Below are positions 11,012 to 20,480 of a stretch of 64,000 bases of DNA, in pieces. The notes under the pieces were generated by a model, which saw only the letters and a program-made list of their open reading frames with translations, was not told the origin of the DNA and made no database searches. Numbering within the stretch: position 1 is the first letter of the stretch; each line of letters starts with the position of its first letter. This stretch comes from JAIVJZ01 sp035296385 (GTDB lineage: Bacteria > Acidobacteriota > Blastocatellia > Pyrinomonadales > Pyrinomonadaceae), in NCBI GenBank assembly GCA_035296385.1, contig DATHBB010000171.1:1-64000 (forward strand), in the 5' to 3' direction. The position numbers and the translations under genes were made by a program.

Positions 11012-12004
11012 ATGAGTAAACACGGAAAATTTCAGACGACTTTAGAATACGCCGTCACGCGCGCCCTGCTCGGCGGCCTCGGACTGTTGCCGCGCCCGGC
11101 GGCGGTCGCCACGGGTCGCGCGGCCGGCAGGCTCGCGCACAAGTTCGCGGGCGGCCTGCGTCGCACCGGCCAAATCAACCTCAAACTCGCTTTCCCCGAA
11201 ATGGACCAGCGCGAGCGCGCGAAGATGCTGCGCGCGTCTTTCGACAATCTGGGACGCTTGCTCGGCGAGTTCAGCCAGTTTCCGCGCGCGACCCCGGAGA
11301 GCTTGCGCAAGCTGGTCGAGTACGATCAGGTCGGTCTGAGGCATTTGCGCGAGGCCGAGGGACAGGGGCGCGGCGTCATCTTCCTGACGGCTCATCTGGG
11401 CGCGTGGGAGTTTCTCAGTTTCGCCTGGTCTGCGCTCGAATACCCGATCAGTTTTCTCGTGCGCCCGATAGACAATCCGCGCGTCGAGGAGTTCATAGAG
11501 GGCATCCGCACACGCTACGGCAACACGGCCATCAATAAGAAAATGGCCGCGCGCCAGGCGTTGCGCGTCCTGCGCGACGGCGGCACGCTCGGCATTCTGG
11601 CCGACCTCAACACGCACCCGAACGAAGGCGTCTTCGTCCCCTTCTTCGGCCACCTCGCCTGCACCACCTCCGGCGTCGCCACGCTCGCCCTGCGCACGGA
11701 CGCGCTCGTCATCCCCACCTGCGCCGTGTGGGACAAAGAGCGCGGCCGTTTCTTCTTTCACGGCGACCCACCCGTCGAATTAGTCCGCACCGGCGACGAC
11801 AAACGCGACATCGAGACAAACACGGCAAACTTCGCCGCCGCCATCGAACGCATGATCCGCGCCTACCCGGAACAGTGGCTCTGGATTCACAAACGCTGGC
11901 GCACTCGCCCCGCCGGAGAGCCTGATTTCTATAGCCGCCGGGAACAGTTCGACACAAAAGAGCCACAACTGACCGCTCCTACCAGCCGCAACAGCTTCTC
12001 CTGA
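11012..12004 (+). CDS. LpxL/HtrB-type lysophospholipid (lipid A) acyltransferase
   Basis: Transfers an acyl chain from acyl-ACP to a lipid A precursor or related glycolipid at the inner membrane. 330 residues. The HxxxxE acyltransferase motif is in FLTAHLGAWEF (about residue 122), and a second conserved block GILADLN appears near 195, followed by FFGHLACTTSG. The N-terminal ~45 residues are amphipathic or hydrophobic, as in the family. ATG at 11012 is chosen because the frame upstream (from 10925) codes a Cys/Arg-rich stretch unlike the family. Exact substrate cannot be read from sequence; ornithine-lipid or phosphatidylinositol mannoside acyltransferases share the fold. Confidence 0.85.
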   Translation: MSKHGKFQTTLEYAVTRALLGGLGLLPRPAAVATGRAAGRLAHKFAGGLRRTGQINLKLAFPEMDQRERAKMLRASFDNLGRLLGEFSQFPRATPESLRKLVEYDQVGLRHLREAEGQGRGVIFLTAHLGAWEFLSFAWSALEYPISFLVRPIDNPRVEEFIEGIRTRYGNTAINKKMAARQALRVLRDGGTLGILADLNTHPNEGVFVPFFGHLACTTSGVATLALRTDALVIPTCAVWDKERGRFFFHGDPPVELVRTGDDKRDIETNTANFAAAIERMIRAYPEQWLWIHKRWRTRPAGEPDFYSRREQFDTKEPQLTAPTSRNSFS

Positions 12005-12122
12005 GCACAAATTTCAAAACTTTTTTCTTTACCGAACATACCTTCTTACTCTTTATTATCAACACTTAGCTCTCAACCCGAATCTCCTTGTCACAAAATT
12101 GTCATTTTTTTGCATTTTATTG

Positions 12123-12152
12123 TTGACATCCCGCAAAGGTTTAGTGTAATTT
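12123..12152 (+). promoter_or_regulatory. Sigma70-like promoter TTGACA-N18-TAATTT
   Basis: TTGACA at 12123-12128 and TAATTT at 12147-12152 are spaced by 18 bp. No coding gene follows on this strand, so it may drive a small RNA. Confidence 0.55.
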
Positions 12153-12158
12153 CACACA

Positions 12159-12454
12159 CGTCGGAGGGCAGTAAGTTTTATAACAAAGTTCTTAAAAGAG
12201 ACTGTCCTTCGAGATTTTTGAAAGCAGAAGACTTTAGGCCAGATGCTACTGGACGGAAGAGGCCAGTTTTACGAAACATTCATTTTTCCGAGCCTTGCAA
12301 TTTTAACTCGCCCGTACCAACGCAGCCGACCAACATGCCGGATCGCCCGTAAGCGACGATCTCCAGCGCCCAAGTCAACGCCACCCTGAATCTCCGAGCC
12401 TGCCCCAAAATTTCAGCCTCGTTAGTCCCCAAACTAACGAGGCTGCTTCTCTTT
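12159..12454 (+). ncRNA. Candidate orphan small RNA
   Basis: A possible ~290-nt transcript from the promoter at 12123 to the hairpin at 12414-12445. GGAGGGCAGT (12163-12172) pairs with ACTGTCCTTC (12201-12210), allowing G-U pairs, and a CCAG-ATGCTA-CTGG hairpin follows. It does not match 6S, SRP, tmRNA or RNase P RNA signatures that I know. No open frame with a ribosome site is present. Speculative. Confidence 0.3.
12414..12454. terminator. 13-bp hairpin terminator
   Basis: CAGCCTCGTTAGT (12414-12426) pairs perfectly with 12433-12445. On plus it is followed by CTTCTCTTT; on minus by a short T run. It can end fabG transcripts and any plus-strand RNA from the spacer. Confidence 0.7.
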
Positions 12455-12535
12455 GCAGCAATCAATTTTCGGCAGACGCCGGTTCGACGGTAACTTTTCC
12501 CACTACTCGCGAACTCCCCTTCGCAAGCGACCGTC

Positions 12536-13297
12536 TCACATCGCCAGCCCGCCGTCCACCTGAATCACCTGTCCCGTGATGTAACGCGCCGCCGGTGAAA
12601 CCAGAAAACACGCGATCTCGGCGACTTCCTGCGTCTCGGCGAAGCGTCCGAGCGGAATCTGTTCGAGCAGCTTCGTCTTGTAAGCGTCGTCGAGCGCGCC
12701 CGACATGTCGGTGGCGACGAGTCCGAGCGCGAGCGCGTTGACCGTCACCTTGCGGCTCGCCACCTCTTTCGCCAGAGCCTTCGTCAAACCCACAAGCCCC
12801 GCCTTCGACGCAGAGTAATTCGATTGTCCGGCCATCCCGACCAACCCGCTGATGGAGGAGATGTTCAAGACCGAGCCGCCCTCTTCCTGCCTGAGCATCA
12901 CGCGCAGCGCGGCGCGCGCGAAGTTCCAGGGGCCTTTCAAATTCGTGTCCACGACAGCGTCCCAATCGGCTTCCTTCATGCGCAGGATCAGGTTATCGCG
13001 CGTGACGCCCGCGTTGTTGACGAGAAAATCTATGCGCCCGAACGCCTCTTTGGTCTGCTTGACCATTTCGGCCACGGCCTCCGTCTGCGCCACGTCGCAC
13101 TGCGTCGCCACGGCTTTCACGCCGAGCGACTCGATCTCTGTGCGCAACTCTTCGGCGGCCTCCGCGCTCTTCGCGTAGTTGAACGCGACATGCGCGCCGC
13201 GCCTCGCCAGCTCGAGCGCGATGGCGCGACCGATGCCGCGCGTCGCCCCGGTCACAATCGCCGCCCGCCCGTCGAAAGGTTTAGTTGCGTCGCCCAA
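12536..13297 (-). CDS. fabG: 3-oxoacyl-ACP reductase FabG
   Basis: NADPH-dependent reduction of 3-oxoacyl-ACP in type II fatty-acid synthesis; short-chain dehydrogenase fold. 253 residues from the chosen start. Cofactor motif TGATRGIG near residues 16-23, NNAG near 95, catalytic Ser in NISSISG and YSASK as the Tyr/Lys pair, and the C-terminal VDGGLAM. The start is taken as TTG at 13297 because an AGGAGG site lies 6-7 nt upstream; the upstream ATG at 13345 adds only an Arg-rich tail. The neighbour upstream, galU, ends 50 bp away on the same strand. Other acetoacetyl-CoA or sugar reductases of the family cannot be excluded. Confidence 0.9.
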   Translation of the reverse strand: MGDATKPFDGRAAIVTGATRGIGRAIALELARRGAHVAFNYAKSAEAAEELRTEIESLGVKAVATQCDVAQTEAVAEMVKQTKEAFGRIDFLVNNAGVTRDNLILRMKEADWDAVVDTNLKGPWNFARAALRVMLRQEEGGSVLNISSISGLVGMAGQSNYSASKAGLVGLTKALAKEVASRKVTVNALALGLVATDMSGALDDAYKTKLLEQIPLGRFAETQEVAEIACFLVSPAARYITGQVIQVDGGLAM

Positions 13298-13347
13298 AAT
13301 TTTCCTCCTTCGGTCATAAAGCAGACGCCGCCGCCGGGCGTCCACGC

Positions 13348-14223
13348 TTATTTGTTCAAATCCAACGAACGGAGATACTCCTTGAACTCCAGCGCGAGGT
13401 CTGGACGCTTCAAGGCGAACTCGACGGTCGCGATGAGGAAGCCGAGTTTGTCGCCCGCGTCGTGGCGCACGCCCTCGAAGCGCACGGCGTAGAAGGGTCT
13501 GCGCTTGAGCAGAGAACGCATGGCATCCGTGATCTGTATCTCGCCGCCCGCGCCGCGCTCGGTGCGTTCGATTTCGTCGAAGATGTCGGGCGTCAGGATG
13601 TAACGACCGATGATCGCGAGATCGGACGGCGCTTCGGCGAAGGGCGGTTTCTCCACCATGTCTCTGATCTTGTAGACGCCCTCGGCGATCTCTTCCGCGT
13701 CAATCGCGCCGAAGCGCGAAATGGCTTCGCCCTCAACCTGCATCGTGCCGATGACGGGCGCGTCGTACTCCTGGTAAACCCTGAGCATCTGCTCGATGGC
13801 GGGAGTTTCGCAGTCCATGATGTCGTCGGGGAGTATGACGGCGAAGGGTTCGCCGGCGACGAAGTCGCGCGCCTGTAGGATGGCGTGGCCGAGTCCGAGG
13901 GCTTCCTTCTGGCGGACGTAACTGATGCGCGCGAGATCGGAGACGGAGCGCGCAAGGGCGAGCAACTTGTCCTTGCCGCGTTCGCGCAAGGTGTGTTCGA
14001 GTTCGTAGGAGATGTCGAAGTGGTCTTCGATGGCGTTCTTGCCGCGCCCCGTGATGATGAGAATTGACTCGACGCCGGACGCGACCGCCTCTTCGACGCC
14101 GTACTGGATGAGCGGCTTATCCACGAGCGCGAGCATCTCCTTCGGCGACGCCTTCGTCGCCGGCAGAAAGCGCGTGCCCAAGCCCGCCGCGGGAAACACC
14201 GCCTTGCGAATTTTCTGTGCCAT
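13348..14223 (-). CDS. galU: UTP--glucose-1-phosphate uridylyltransferase
   Basis: Forms UDP-glucose from UTP and glucose-1-phosphate for envelope glycans. 291 residues, normal for the family. Nucleotide-binding signature AVFPAAGLGTRFLPATKASPKEM is at the N-terminus (cited in part), followed by KPLIQYGVEEA, IITGRGKNAIEDHFD, the GLGHAI motif and a VEKP block. ATG at 14223 follows an AAGGGGAA site; a longer frame reaching 14361 has no family similarity upstream. Same strand as fabG and may be co-transcribed with it. Confidence 0.95.
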   Translation of the reverse strand: MAQKIRKAVFPAAGLGTRFLPATKASPKEMLALVDKPLIQYGVEEAVASGVESILIITGRGKNAIEDHFDISYELEHTLRERGKDKLLALARSVSDLARISYVRQKEALGLGHAILQARDFVAGEPFAVILPDDIMDCETPAIEQMLRVYQEYDAPVIGTMQVEGEAISRFGAIDAEEIAEGVYKIRDMVEKPPFAEAPSDLAIIGRYILTPDIFDEIERTERGAGGEIQITDAMRSLLKRRPFYAVRFEGVRHDAGDKLGFLIATVEFALKRPDLALEFKEYLRSLDLNK

Positions 14224-14309
14224 ACTGGTCTGATTCCCCTTGCCGGAAATTTCACATTCGCCAAACGGATTAGTTGTCGCGAAAGGCGCGGGCGCAACAG
14301 GGCTACCGC

Positions 14310-14338
14310 TTGACACGCTCGCCGACGGTCGGCTAGCG
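14310..14338 (+). promoter_or_regulatory. Possible serS promoter
   Basis: TTGACA at 14310-14315, 17 bp, then CTAGCG at 14333-14338. The -35 is perfect and the -10 weak. The distance to the serS start is about 70 bp. Confidence 0.35.
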
Positions 14339-14407
14339 TGACCCCTTTCATCAACCGGCACTGGCGAATAGAGACAACTTCATACCACACGTTAAAGGAC
14401 AGCACAA

Positions 14408-15715
14408 ATGCTCGATCTCAACTTTGTACGCGACAACTTAGACCGCGTCCGCGCCGCGCTCGAAGCGCGCAACGCGCCCACCGCCGCGCTCGACGACTTC
14501 GCGCGCATGGACGCGGAGCGGAGGCGCGTCATCGCCGAGTCCGACGAACTCAACGCCGGGCGCAACGCGGCGAGCCGACGGATCGGCGCGTTGATGAAGG
14601 AAGGACGACGCGATGAAGCGGAGGCCGAGCGTCTGGAGGTCGGCCAACTCAAGGAGCGCATCGCGGAACTCGACCGCCAGCGCGACGAAGCCGAGGCGAG
14701 CATGAAGACGCTGCTCTCGACGCTTCCCAATTTGCCGCACGAGTCTGTCCCCGTCGGCGCGGACGAATCGGCCAACACGGAAGCGCGGCGGTGGGGCGCG
14801 CCGCCCGAGTTCGATTTCGAGCCGAAGGATCACGTTGACCTCGGCACGTCGCTGCGGATACTCGACCTCGAAGACGCGGCGAAGATCGCCAGCGCGCGTT
14901 TCGCCATCCTCTACGGCGCGGGTGCGCGCCTCGAACGTGCGCTCATCAACTTCATGCTCGACGTGCATACGAGCGAGCACGGTTACAGGGAGACGCTGCC
15001 GCCTTTCATCGTCAACGAAAAGGCTCTGTTCGGCACAGGGCAGCTACCGAAGTTCGAGCAAGACCTGTTCAAGCTGACCGACGAACGCGGCCTCTATCTC
15101 ATTCCGACGGCGGAAGTGCCCGTCACCAACATTCACCGCGATGAGATGATCGAAGAATTGGAACGGCCACTGAAGTTTGTGGCCTATACTCCCTGCTTCC
15201 GCTCCGAAGCGGGCAGCTACGGGCGCGACACGCGCGGGCTGATCCGTCAGCACCAGTTTGATAAGGTGGAACTGGTTAAACTCGCGCGTCCCGAAAATTC
15301 TTATGAGGAACTGGAAGGACTGACCCGCGATGCCGAGACGATTCTGCAAAAGCTGGGTCTGCACTACCGGGTCGTCACCCTCTCGACCGGCGATCTCGGA
15401 TTCGCCTCTGCCAAGACTTACGACATCGAAGTCTGGCTGCCCTCGCAGAACACTTTCCGTGAAATCTCTTCGTGCTCTAACTTCGAGTCGTTTCAGGCGC
15501 GGCGCGCGCAGATACGATTCCGGCGCGCGGGCGGGAAGCCCGAATACGTTCACACCTTGAACGGCTCGGGTCTCGCCGTCGGGCGCACGTGGCTCGCCAT
15601 TCTGGAAAACTATCAACAGGCCGACGGCTCGATCCGCATCCCCGAAGCGTTGCGGCCATATATGAACGGGATGGAGAAGATCGAAGCGGAGTCTGATGTG
15701 TTGGGACAATTCTAA
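14408..15715 (+). CDS. serS: Serine--tRNA ligase
   Basis: Class II aminoacyl-tRNA synthetase charging tRNA-Ser; SerRS also charges tRNA-Sec when an organism makes selenoproteins, as this one may. 435 residues. The N-terminal coiled-coil arm spans about residues 1-110 (LDLNFVRDNLDRVRAAL then ELDRQRDEAEASM). The catalytic core has the motif 2 region FRSEAGSYGRDTRGLIRQHQF and motif 3 GSGLAVGRTWLAILENYQ (cited in part). The start follows an AAAGGA site. A strong bidirectional hairpin follows the stop. Confidence 0.97.
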   Translation: MLDLNFVRDNLDRVRAALEARNAPTAALDDFARMDAERRRVIAESDELNAGRNAASRRIGALMKEGRRDEAEAERLEVGQLKERIAELDRQRDEAEASMKTLLSTLPNLPHESVPVGADESANTEARRWGAPPEFDFEPKDHVDLGTSLRILDLEDAAKIASARFAILYGAGARLERALINFMLDVHTSEHGYRETLPPFIVNEKALFGTGQLPKFEQDLFKLTDERGLYLIPTAEVPVTNIHRDEMIEELERPLKFVAYTPCFRSEAGSYGRDTRGLIRQHQFDKVELVKLARPENSYEELEGLTRDAETILQKLGLHYRVVTLSTGDLGFASAKTYDIEVWLPSQNTFREISSCSNFESFQARRAQIRFRRAGGKPEYVHTLNGSGLAVGRTWLAILENYQQADGSIRIPEALRPYMNGMEKIEAESDVLGQF

Positions 15716-15726
15716 ATTGACAGACA

Positions 15727-15772
15727 ACGAGACCCTGATGACTGCTCAATCATCAGGGTCTCGTCATTGTTA
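15727..15772. terminator. Bidirectional hairpin terminator, serS/sppA
   Basis: A perfect 15-bp stem (15727-15741 with 15750-15764) and an 8-nt loop between convergent genes. The U-tract is poor on both sides. Confidence 0.7.
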
Positions 15773-15791
15773 ACCGCCTATCAATTACCGC

Positions 15792-17597
15792 TTACTTGAT
15801 CTCTAAATCGAACGGCAGCATCGCCATCGTCTCGCCGCGTTTCATGTTTTCGAGGATGGAGAGGTAGCGCAGGGCACGGCGCATGTCCGCGGGCAAGGCC
15901 GATTCGAGCGCGGCGCGCTGCTCCCTGGCTTTAACGCTCGCGGCGTCCTCGTCGCCGCCGCCCATCCAACGTTGCAGGAAGGTGCGCGGCACGGGAAACA
16001 CGACGCGGCGCACGCCTTTGTCGGCCGGGATATTCGCCAGCCCTTTGGCGACCTCGACCGCCCTGTCCAGCCCGCCGAACTCGTCAACCAGCCCGCGCTC
16101 TCTGGCCTGCGTGCCCGTCCAGACACGCCCCTGCGCGATGGAATCAACATACTCCACGTCGCGCCCGCGACCCTTCGCCACCTTCGGCAAAAAGTCGTCG
16201 TAATAAAAACTCTTCATCATCCCTTCAAACTTGGCGCGCTCGTCTGCGTTGAACGGCTCGGTCTCGCGAAACATCCCGGCATGCTTGCCGCGCAGCACAT
16301 ACTCGTTGTTGACGCCGATCCAATCGTAGAAACCTTTGATGACCGGCTTGCCCGCGTAGACGCCGATGGAGCCTGTGATGGTCGAAGGCTGGGCGATGAT
16401 CTTGCTCGCCGTCGCGGAGATGTAGTAGCCGCCCGAGGCCGCCACGTCGCCCATCGAGACGACGACCGGCTTCTGCGCTTTTGCTCGTTCGACCGCGTGC
16501 CAGATCACGTCGGACGCGTAAGAAGTGCCGCCCGGACTGTCAACGCGCAGCACGATGGCCTTGACGGTCTTGTCGTCGCGCGCGTCGTTCAGGGCTTTGA
16601 CGACCGTGTCCGAACCCGTCGTTTGACCGCTGAACGCGCTGCCGTCATTTGACGAGCCGCCGCCGATGGGGCCGGACGCGAAGATGAGCGCGATGCGTTC
16701 GCCCTGGCCTAAGCCCACGGACTCGGGGCGCACGCGGGCATAGTCAGATTCTTTCACCCGACGCAGTTTGTCTGCGTCCTTGTAGCCGAGCCGTTTCTTG
16801 AGGTCGTCTTCCACCTCGTCGCGATACTTCGCGTCGTCAATCAGCCCCGCCGCTTTCGCCTCCCACGCGCCGAGCGGAGCGTTGTCAATAAGCGCGCGCA
16901 CGTCCTCGGCGGATTTCCTGCGCGTCGCGGCAATCGTGTTCACGTAGCGCGCGAAGAACTCGTCGAGGATCGAGTTGATCACTTCGCGGCTCGCTTCCGA
17001 CATCTCTTTGCGCGTGTACTGTTCGGGCGCGGTCTTGTACTTCCCGATCTGGTAGAAGTCGGCCTTGACGCCGAGTTTGTCGAGCGAGCCGCCGAGCGAC
17101 ATCACGTCCGCCGCGAGGCCGACGATGAAGAGATCGCCGATGGGCGCGACGTAGATGCGGTCGCAGGCGGTGGCGAGGTAATACTCCTTATTCGTGCCGT
17201 ATTCCATGTAGGCGTAGACGGGTTTGCCGGTCGTGCGGAAGTCGGCGATTGTGTCGCGTATCTCGTCGGCCTTGCCCCAGCCGATCATCGTCATGTCTAT
17301 CTCAAGCAGGATCGCGCCGATGCGTTTATCGGCCTTTGCCTTCCTGATCTCCGAGAGCAGCCGCACGAGCGACCGCTCATCGCGGCCTAAGAACTGGCGC
17401 GCGAACGGGTCTTCGGGCACGTAATCGGGGAGCGCGCCTTCGAGTCTCAACACCAGCACGCTGTTGTCGCGGATGTCCGGCTCGCCGTCGCCGAAGGACG
17501 CGAACAACAACGCGACGCCGACCACGACAACTAACGCCAACAGGACGAGCAGCCCCGCCACCCATAAAAAGATTTTCCCACCGCGTGACATAGCCAT
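15792..17597 (-). CDS. sppA: Signal peptide peptidase SppA, long (67K) form
   Basis: Membrane-bound serine protease that degrades cleaved signal peptides. 601 residues with an N-terminal transmembrane helix (about 9-32) and two ClpP-like halves, as in the long SppA type. The Lys base is in GKYKTAPE (K188) and the Ser nucleophile in GDVAASGGYY (S388); both are present, so the enzyme should be active. The start MAMSRGGK is plausible; M3 is an alternative. It is monocistronic, facing serS across a hairpin. Confidence 0.95.
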   Translation of the reverse strand: MAMSRGGKIFLWVAGLLVLLALVVVVGVALLFASFGDGEPDIRDNSVLVLRLEGALPDYVPEDPFARQFLGRDERSLVRLLSEIRKAKADKRIGAILLEIDMTMIGWGKADEIRDTIADFRTTGKPVYAYMEYGTNKEYYLATACDRIYVAPIGDLFIVGLAADVMSLGGSLDKLGVKADFYQIGKYKTAPEQYTRKEMSEASREVINSILDEFFARYVNTIAATRRKSAEDVRALIDNAPLGAWEAKAAGLIDDAKYRDEVEDDLKKRLGYKDADKLRRVKESDYARVRPESVGLGQGERIALIFASGPIGGGSSNDGSAFSGQTTGSDTVVKALNDARDDKTVKAIVLRVDSPGGTSYASDVIWHAVERAKAQKPVVVSMGDVAASGGYYISATASKIIAQPSTITGSIGVYAGKPVIKGFYDWIGVNNEYVLRGKHAGMFRETEPFNADERAKFEGMMKSFYYDDFLPKVAKGRGRDVEYVDSIAQGRVWTGTQARERGLVDEFGGLDRAVEVAKGLANIPADKGVRRVVFPVPRTFLQRWMGGGDEDAASVKAREQRAALESALPADMRRALRYLSILENMKRGETMAMLPFDLEIK

Positions 17598-18058
17598 AAT
17601 ATTGCTTCAAGCGCTCCTGAAAATTAGCCTCCCCTTGCAGCATCGGGTTAGAACGGGAGTGCAATGTAAATACGCGAAACTCGCGGAAAAGTTTAGGCGC
17701 GCGGGCACGCCGCAGATGATACGAGAGATCGCCATCCGGCCGTGTCCCGCCGCGAACGCCCGCGCCCTTCGCCACGCTCCGGCGCGCAACACGACTGCCT
17801 TGACACTATCACCCCCCGGTTATAGAGTCATACGCGTTTCCCCGGAGTCGCTCGAACGCGTTGAGTCAACGCACCGTCGAAACCGGCGTCCGCGGGCATT
17901 GTTTTAAACCTCATTTCCGAGACAGTCATCGAACCGCGCACCTTCATCCGACTCTCGCACCGCTGTTTGTTATTTACGCCATCGAACTTTCATTTCCGGC
18001 CGTGACACTGCACGCAGTGTAATTAACCAACCGACCTCACCAATCACGGAGAAACAAT
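17598..18058. other. 460-bp gene-free divergent spacer
   Basis: Lies between sppA (minus) and the TIGR03118 protein (plus). Frames here are shadows without ribosome sites. A TTGACA at 17800 followed by TATAGA at 17821 is a possible promoter but the 15-bp spacing is short. A small palindrome, CACTGCACGCAGTG, lies near 18005-18018. Nothing else is recognised. Confidence 0.5.
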
Positions 18059-20323
18059 ATGCTTCACCTGCGCTTCGCCGTTCGTCATCAGCGGACGTGG
18101 CTTTATCTGATGGTGGCCGCCGCATTCTGCGCGCTCGCCCTGACGGGCACGCCGCCGCGAGTGTCCGGCGCATCCGTGGCGCGTCATGCCGATGACGTGC
18201 AGGCCGCGCCTGCCAACCACGTTCCCCAAATCCCCGTCGGCTTCGCCTACCGGCAGACAAATCTCGCCTCCGACGTTCCGGGACTCGCCTTGATCGAAGA
18301 CCCACTGCTCGTCAACCCGTGGGGCATCTCGTTGAGCGCGACCGGCCCCTTCTGGATATCCAATAGCGGCAGGTCAACCTCATCGCTCTACCGCGGCGAT
18401 GCGAACGGCGTCGTCTTCTTCAAGCAGCCCTACCTGCCCTCCATCACCATCCCGGACGGCAGCCCCACGGGATCGGTCGCCAATCCTGCGGCGAACGAAT
18501 TCGTTCTCCCCGGCACATGCGCCGCCGCGCCGTGCGGGGCAAATGTTATCTTCGCCACGCTCACGGGCAACATCGTGGGTTGGAATCCGAACGCCCCGGC
18601 CGCCGGCTCGACCACCGGCGTCATCGCGGCGAGCCAGCCCAAGGGCTACACCGGCCTCGCCATCGGCAATAACGGCTCGGGCAATTTCCTCTACGCGGCC
18701 GGCGCCGGCCGGATTGACGTTTTCAACAGTTCTTACGAGCTTCAACCGGCGGCGAGCTTCCCGTTCGCCGACCCGACCATCCCGAACACGTCTGGGAACA
18801 GATACAGCCCTTACAACATTCAGGCCATCGGCGGCTCGCTCTACGTCACCTACGAGAAGGTCGGCGTCGTAACCGGAGACGGAGAAGCTCTCGGCAACGG
18901 TTACGTTCGCAAGTTCGACATGAACGGCGTCCGCGACCCCACGTTCGCCATTGATAACGGCCCGCTCAACGCGCCCTGGGGCATCGCGCTTGCGCCTCCC
19001 ACTTTCGGCCGCTACGGAGGCTCGCTCCTCATCGGCAATTCCGGTCGGTTCTCTCCCGGCAGCATCAACGCTTTTGACCCGGCAACCGGCGCGTTCCGCG
19101 GCGCGCTGCAAGACGAGGGCGGCAAAAGCATCGTGATCGAGAAACTGTGGGGGATCGTCTTCGGCAACGGCGCAGACGGCGGCGACCCGGACACGCTCTA
19201 CTTCACCGCGGGACTCTACTTGAGGGCTAACGGCCTCTTCGGCTCGCTCAAACCCACCACGGCAACCGCCACGTCGCTCGTCCAGTTCAGTTCGTCGCAC
19301 TACATCATTGACGAAAGCAGCGGCAGCATCCAAGTCACCGTCACGCGTGACGGCGATGTCTCCGGCTCGGCGACCGTCAACTACGCCACCTACTCTCTCC
19401 TGACCGATGCGCATCCAAAAAATGATTATGTGCCCGCTATCGGCACGCTCACGTTTGCTCCCGGCGAAACGAGCAAGACCTTCCGGGTGTTGCTCGTTGA
19501 CGACAAGCACTATGACAGCCAGACGCTCCGTCTCGCCCTGAGCAACCCGACCGGAGCGGGACTCGGCAGCGTCAACCAGTCGTTGATTGCTATCATGGAC
19601 AACGACACCAGGGGGGCGGCCTCCAACCCGATTGACGACACACCCTTCTTCGTCCGCCAGCACTATCTCGATTTCCTCGGGCGCGAAGCCGACACGGGCG
19701 GCTTCAACGCCTGGGTGAACGTGCTCGCGGGTTGCGCTTCGGGCAACACGGCGTGCGACCGCGTCACGGTCTCGCGTTCATTCTTCGAGTCGCCCGAATT
19801 TCAGAGCCGCGGCTACTTCATCATTCGCGCCTACATCGCCGCCTACGGGCGCAACCCGCTCTACGGCGAATTCGTGGGCGAACTCAACCGCCTGAACGGC
19901 GCGACCGCCGAAGAATCGAACGCGTTGCGCGCGGGCTTCGCCGGCGCGTTCGCCACGCGCAACGAATTCATCGCCACGCTCGGCGCGCTCACCAACGAGC
20001 AATACGTGGATCGGCTGATCGCAAATACGGGGCTGGCCTTCCCGAACCGCGGCGCGCTCGTCGCCTCTCTCAACGCGGCGCAAAAGACGCGCGCACAGGT
20101 CTTGCAGGAGATCGTGGACAGTCCCCTGTTCGTCAACCACACTCCCACGTTCAACCGCGCCTACGTGCTCACGCAATACTTCGGCTATCTGGGTCGCAAT
20201 CCCGATCAGGCGGGCTACGACATGTGGATCAACTACCTGACGGCGAATCCGGGAGACTTCCGCACGATGGTCAACGGGTTCGTCAACTCTGTGGAATACC
20301 GCCTGCGCTTCGGGGCGGCTTAA
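18059..20323 (+). CDS. Exported TIGR03118-type beta-propeller protein with Calx-beta and DUF4214 domains
   Basis: 754 residues. A signal peptide occupies about 1-45. A TIGR03118-type region (about 55-400) has recurring LVNPWGIS, GYTGLAIGN and LNAPWGIALAP motifs spaced like propeller blades. A Calx-beta domain (about 410-515) has the VTVTRDGDVSGSATVNYAT and FAPGETSKTFRV pattern. Two DUF4214 repeats (about 525-750) carry QHYLDFLGREADTGGFNAW and LTQYFGYLGRNPDQAGYDMW. DUF4214 is known from surface proteins; its binding partner is unknown. Start ATG follows GGAG. A surface or extracellular role is inferred. A canonical terminator follows. Confidence 0.85.
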   Translation: MLHLRFAVRHQRTWLYLMVAAAFCALALTGTPPRVSGASVARHADDVQAAPANHVPQIPVGFAYRQTNLASDVPGLALIEDPLLVNPWGISLSATGPFWISNSGRSTSSLYRGDANGVVFFKQPYLPSITIPDGSPTGSVANPAANEFVLPGTCAAAPCGANVIFATLTGNIVGWNPNAPAAGSTTGVIAASQPKGYTGLAIGNNGSGNFLYAAGAGRIDVFNSSYELQPAASFPFADPTIPNTSGNRYSPYNIQAIGGSLYVTYEKVGVVTGDGEALGNGYVRKFDMNGVRDPTFAIDNGPLNAPWGIALAPPTFGRYGGSLLIGNSGRFSPGSINAFDPATGAFRGALQDEGGKSIVIEKLWGIVFGNGADGGDPDTLYFTAGLYLRANGLFGSLKPTTATATSLVQFSSSHYIIDESSGSIQVTVTRDGDVSGSATVNYATYSLLTDAHPKNDYVPAIGTLTFAPGETSKTFRVLLVDDKHYDSQTLRLALSNPTGAGLGSVNQSLIAIMDNDTRGAASNPIDDTPFFVRQHYLDFLGREADTGGFNAWVNVLAGCASGNTACDRVTVSRSFFESPEFQSRGYFIIRAYIAAYGRNPLYGEFVGELNRLNGATAEESNALRAGFAGAFATRNEFIATLGALTNEQYVDRLIANTGLAFPNRGALVASLNAAQKTRAQVLQEIVDSPLFVNHTPTFNRAYVLTQYFGYLGRNPDQAGYDMWINYLTANPGDFRTMVNGFVNSVEYRLRFGAA

Positions 20324-20348
20324 CAACCGCCCGCTCTCCCCGCAGGCG

Positions 20349-20394
20349 AAAAGCAGAGAGGACAGCCCAACCGGACTGTCCTCTTTGCTTTTTT
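20349..20394 (+). terminator. Rho-independent terminator
   Basis: A 14-bp stem (20352-20365 with 20376-20389, one imperfect pair) is followed by TTTTT. It ends the TIGR03118 gene. Confidence 0.85.
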
Positions 20395-20480
20395 GCCCGC
20401 GAGCGCCGGGAACAGTAGGACGCGCCCGATGCGCCGACGACCGACGTTCAGAACAGACGACGCGCCCGTGACCTCGCCGC

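Larger units (their letters stand above)
12005..12535. other. A+T-rich gene-free spacer with promoter, structured segment and terminator
   Basis: 530 bp between the acyltransferase and fabG (convergent), strikingly A+T-rich in its first 300 bp. An 80-codon frame (12110-12352) lacks a ribosome site and family features. The stretch contains a good promoter, a foldable segment and a terminator, described separately. Confidence 0.6.

Noticed and set aside
12110..12352. 80-codon frame in the A+T-rich spacer
   Set aside because: No ribosome site, no family likeness, and the start lies upstream of the local promoter.
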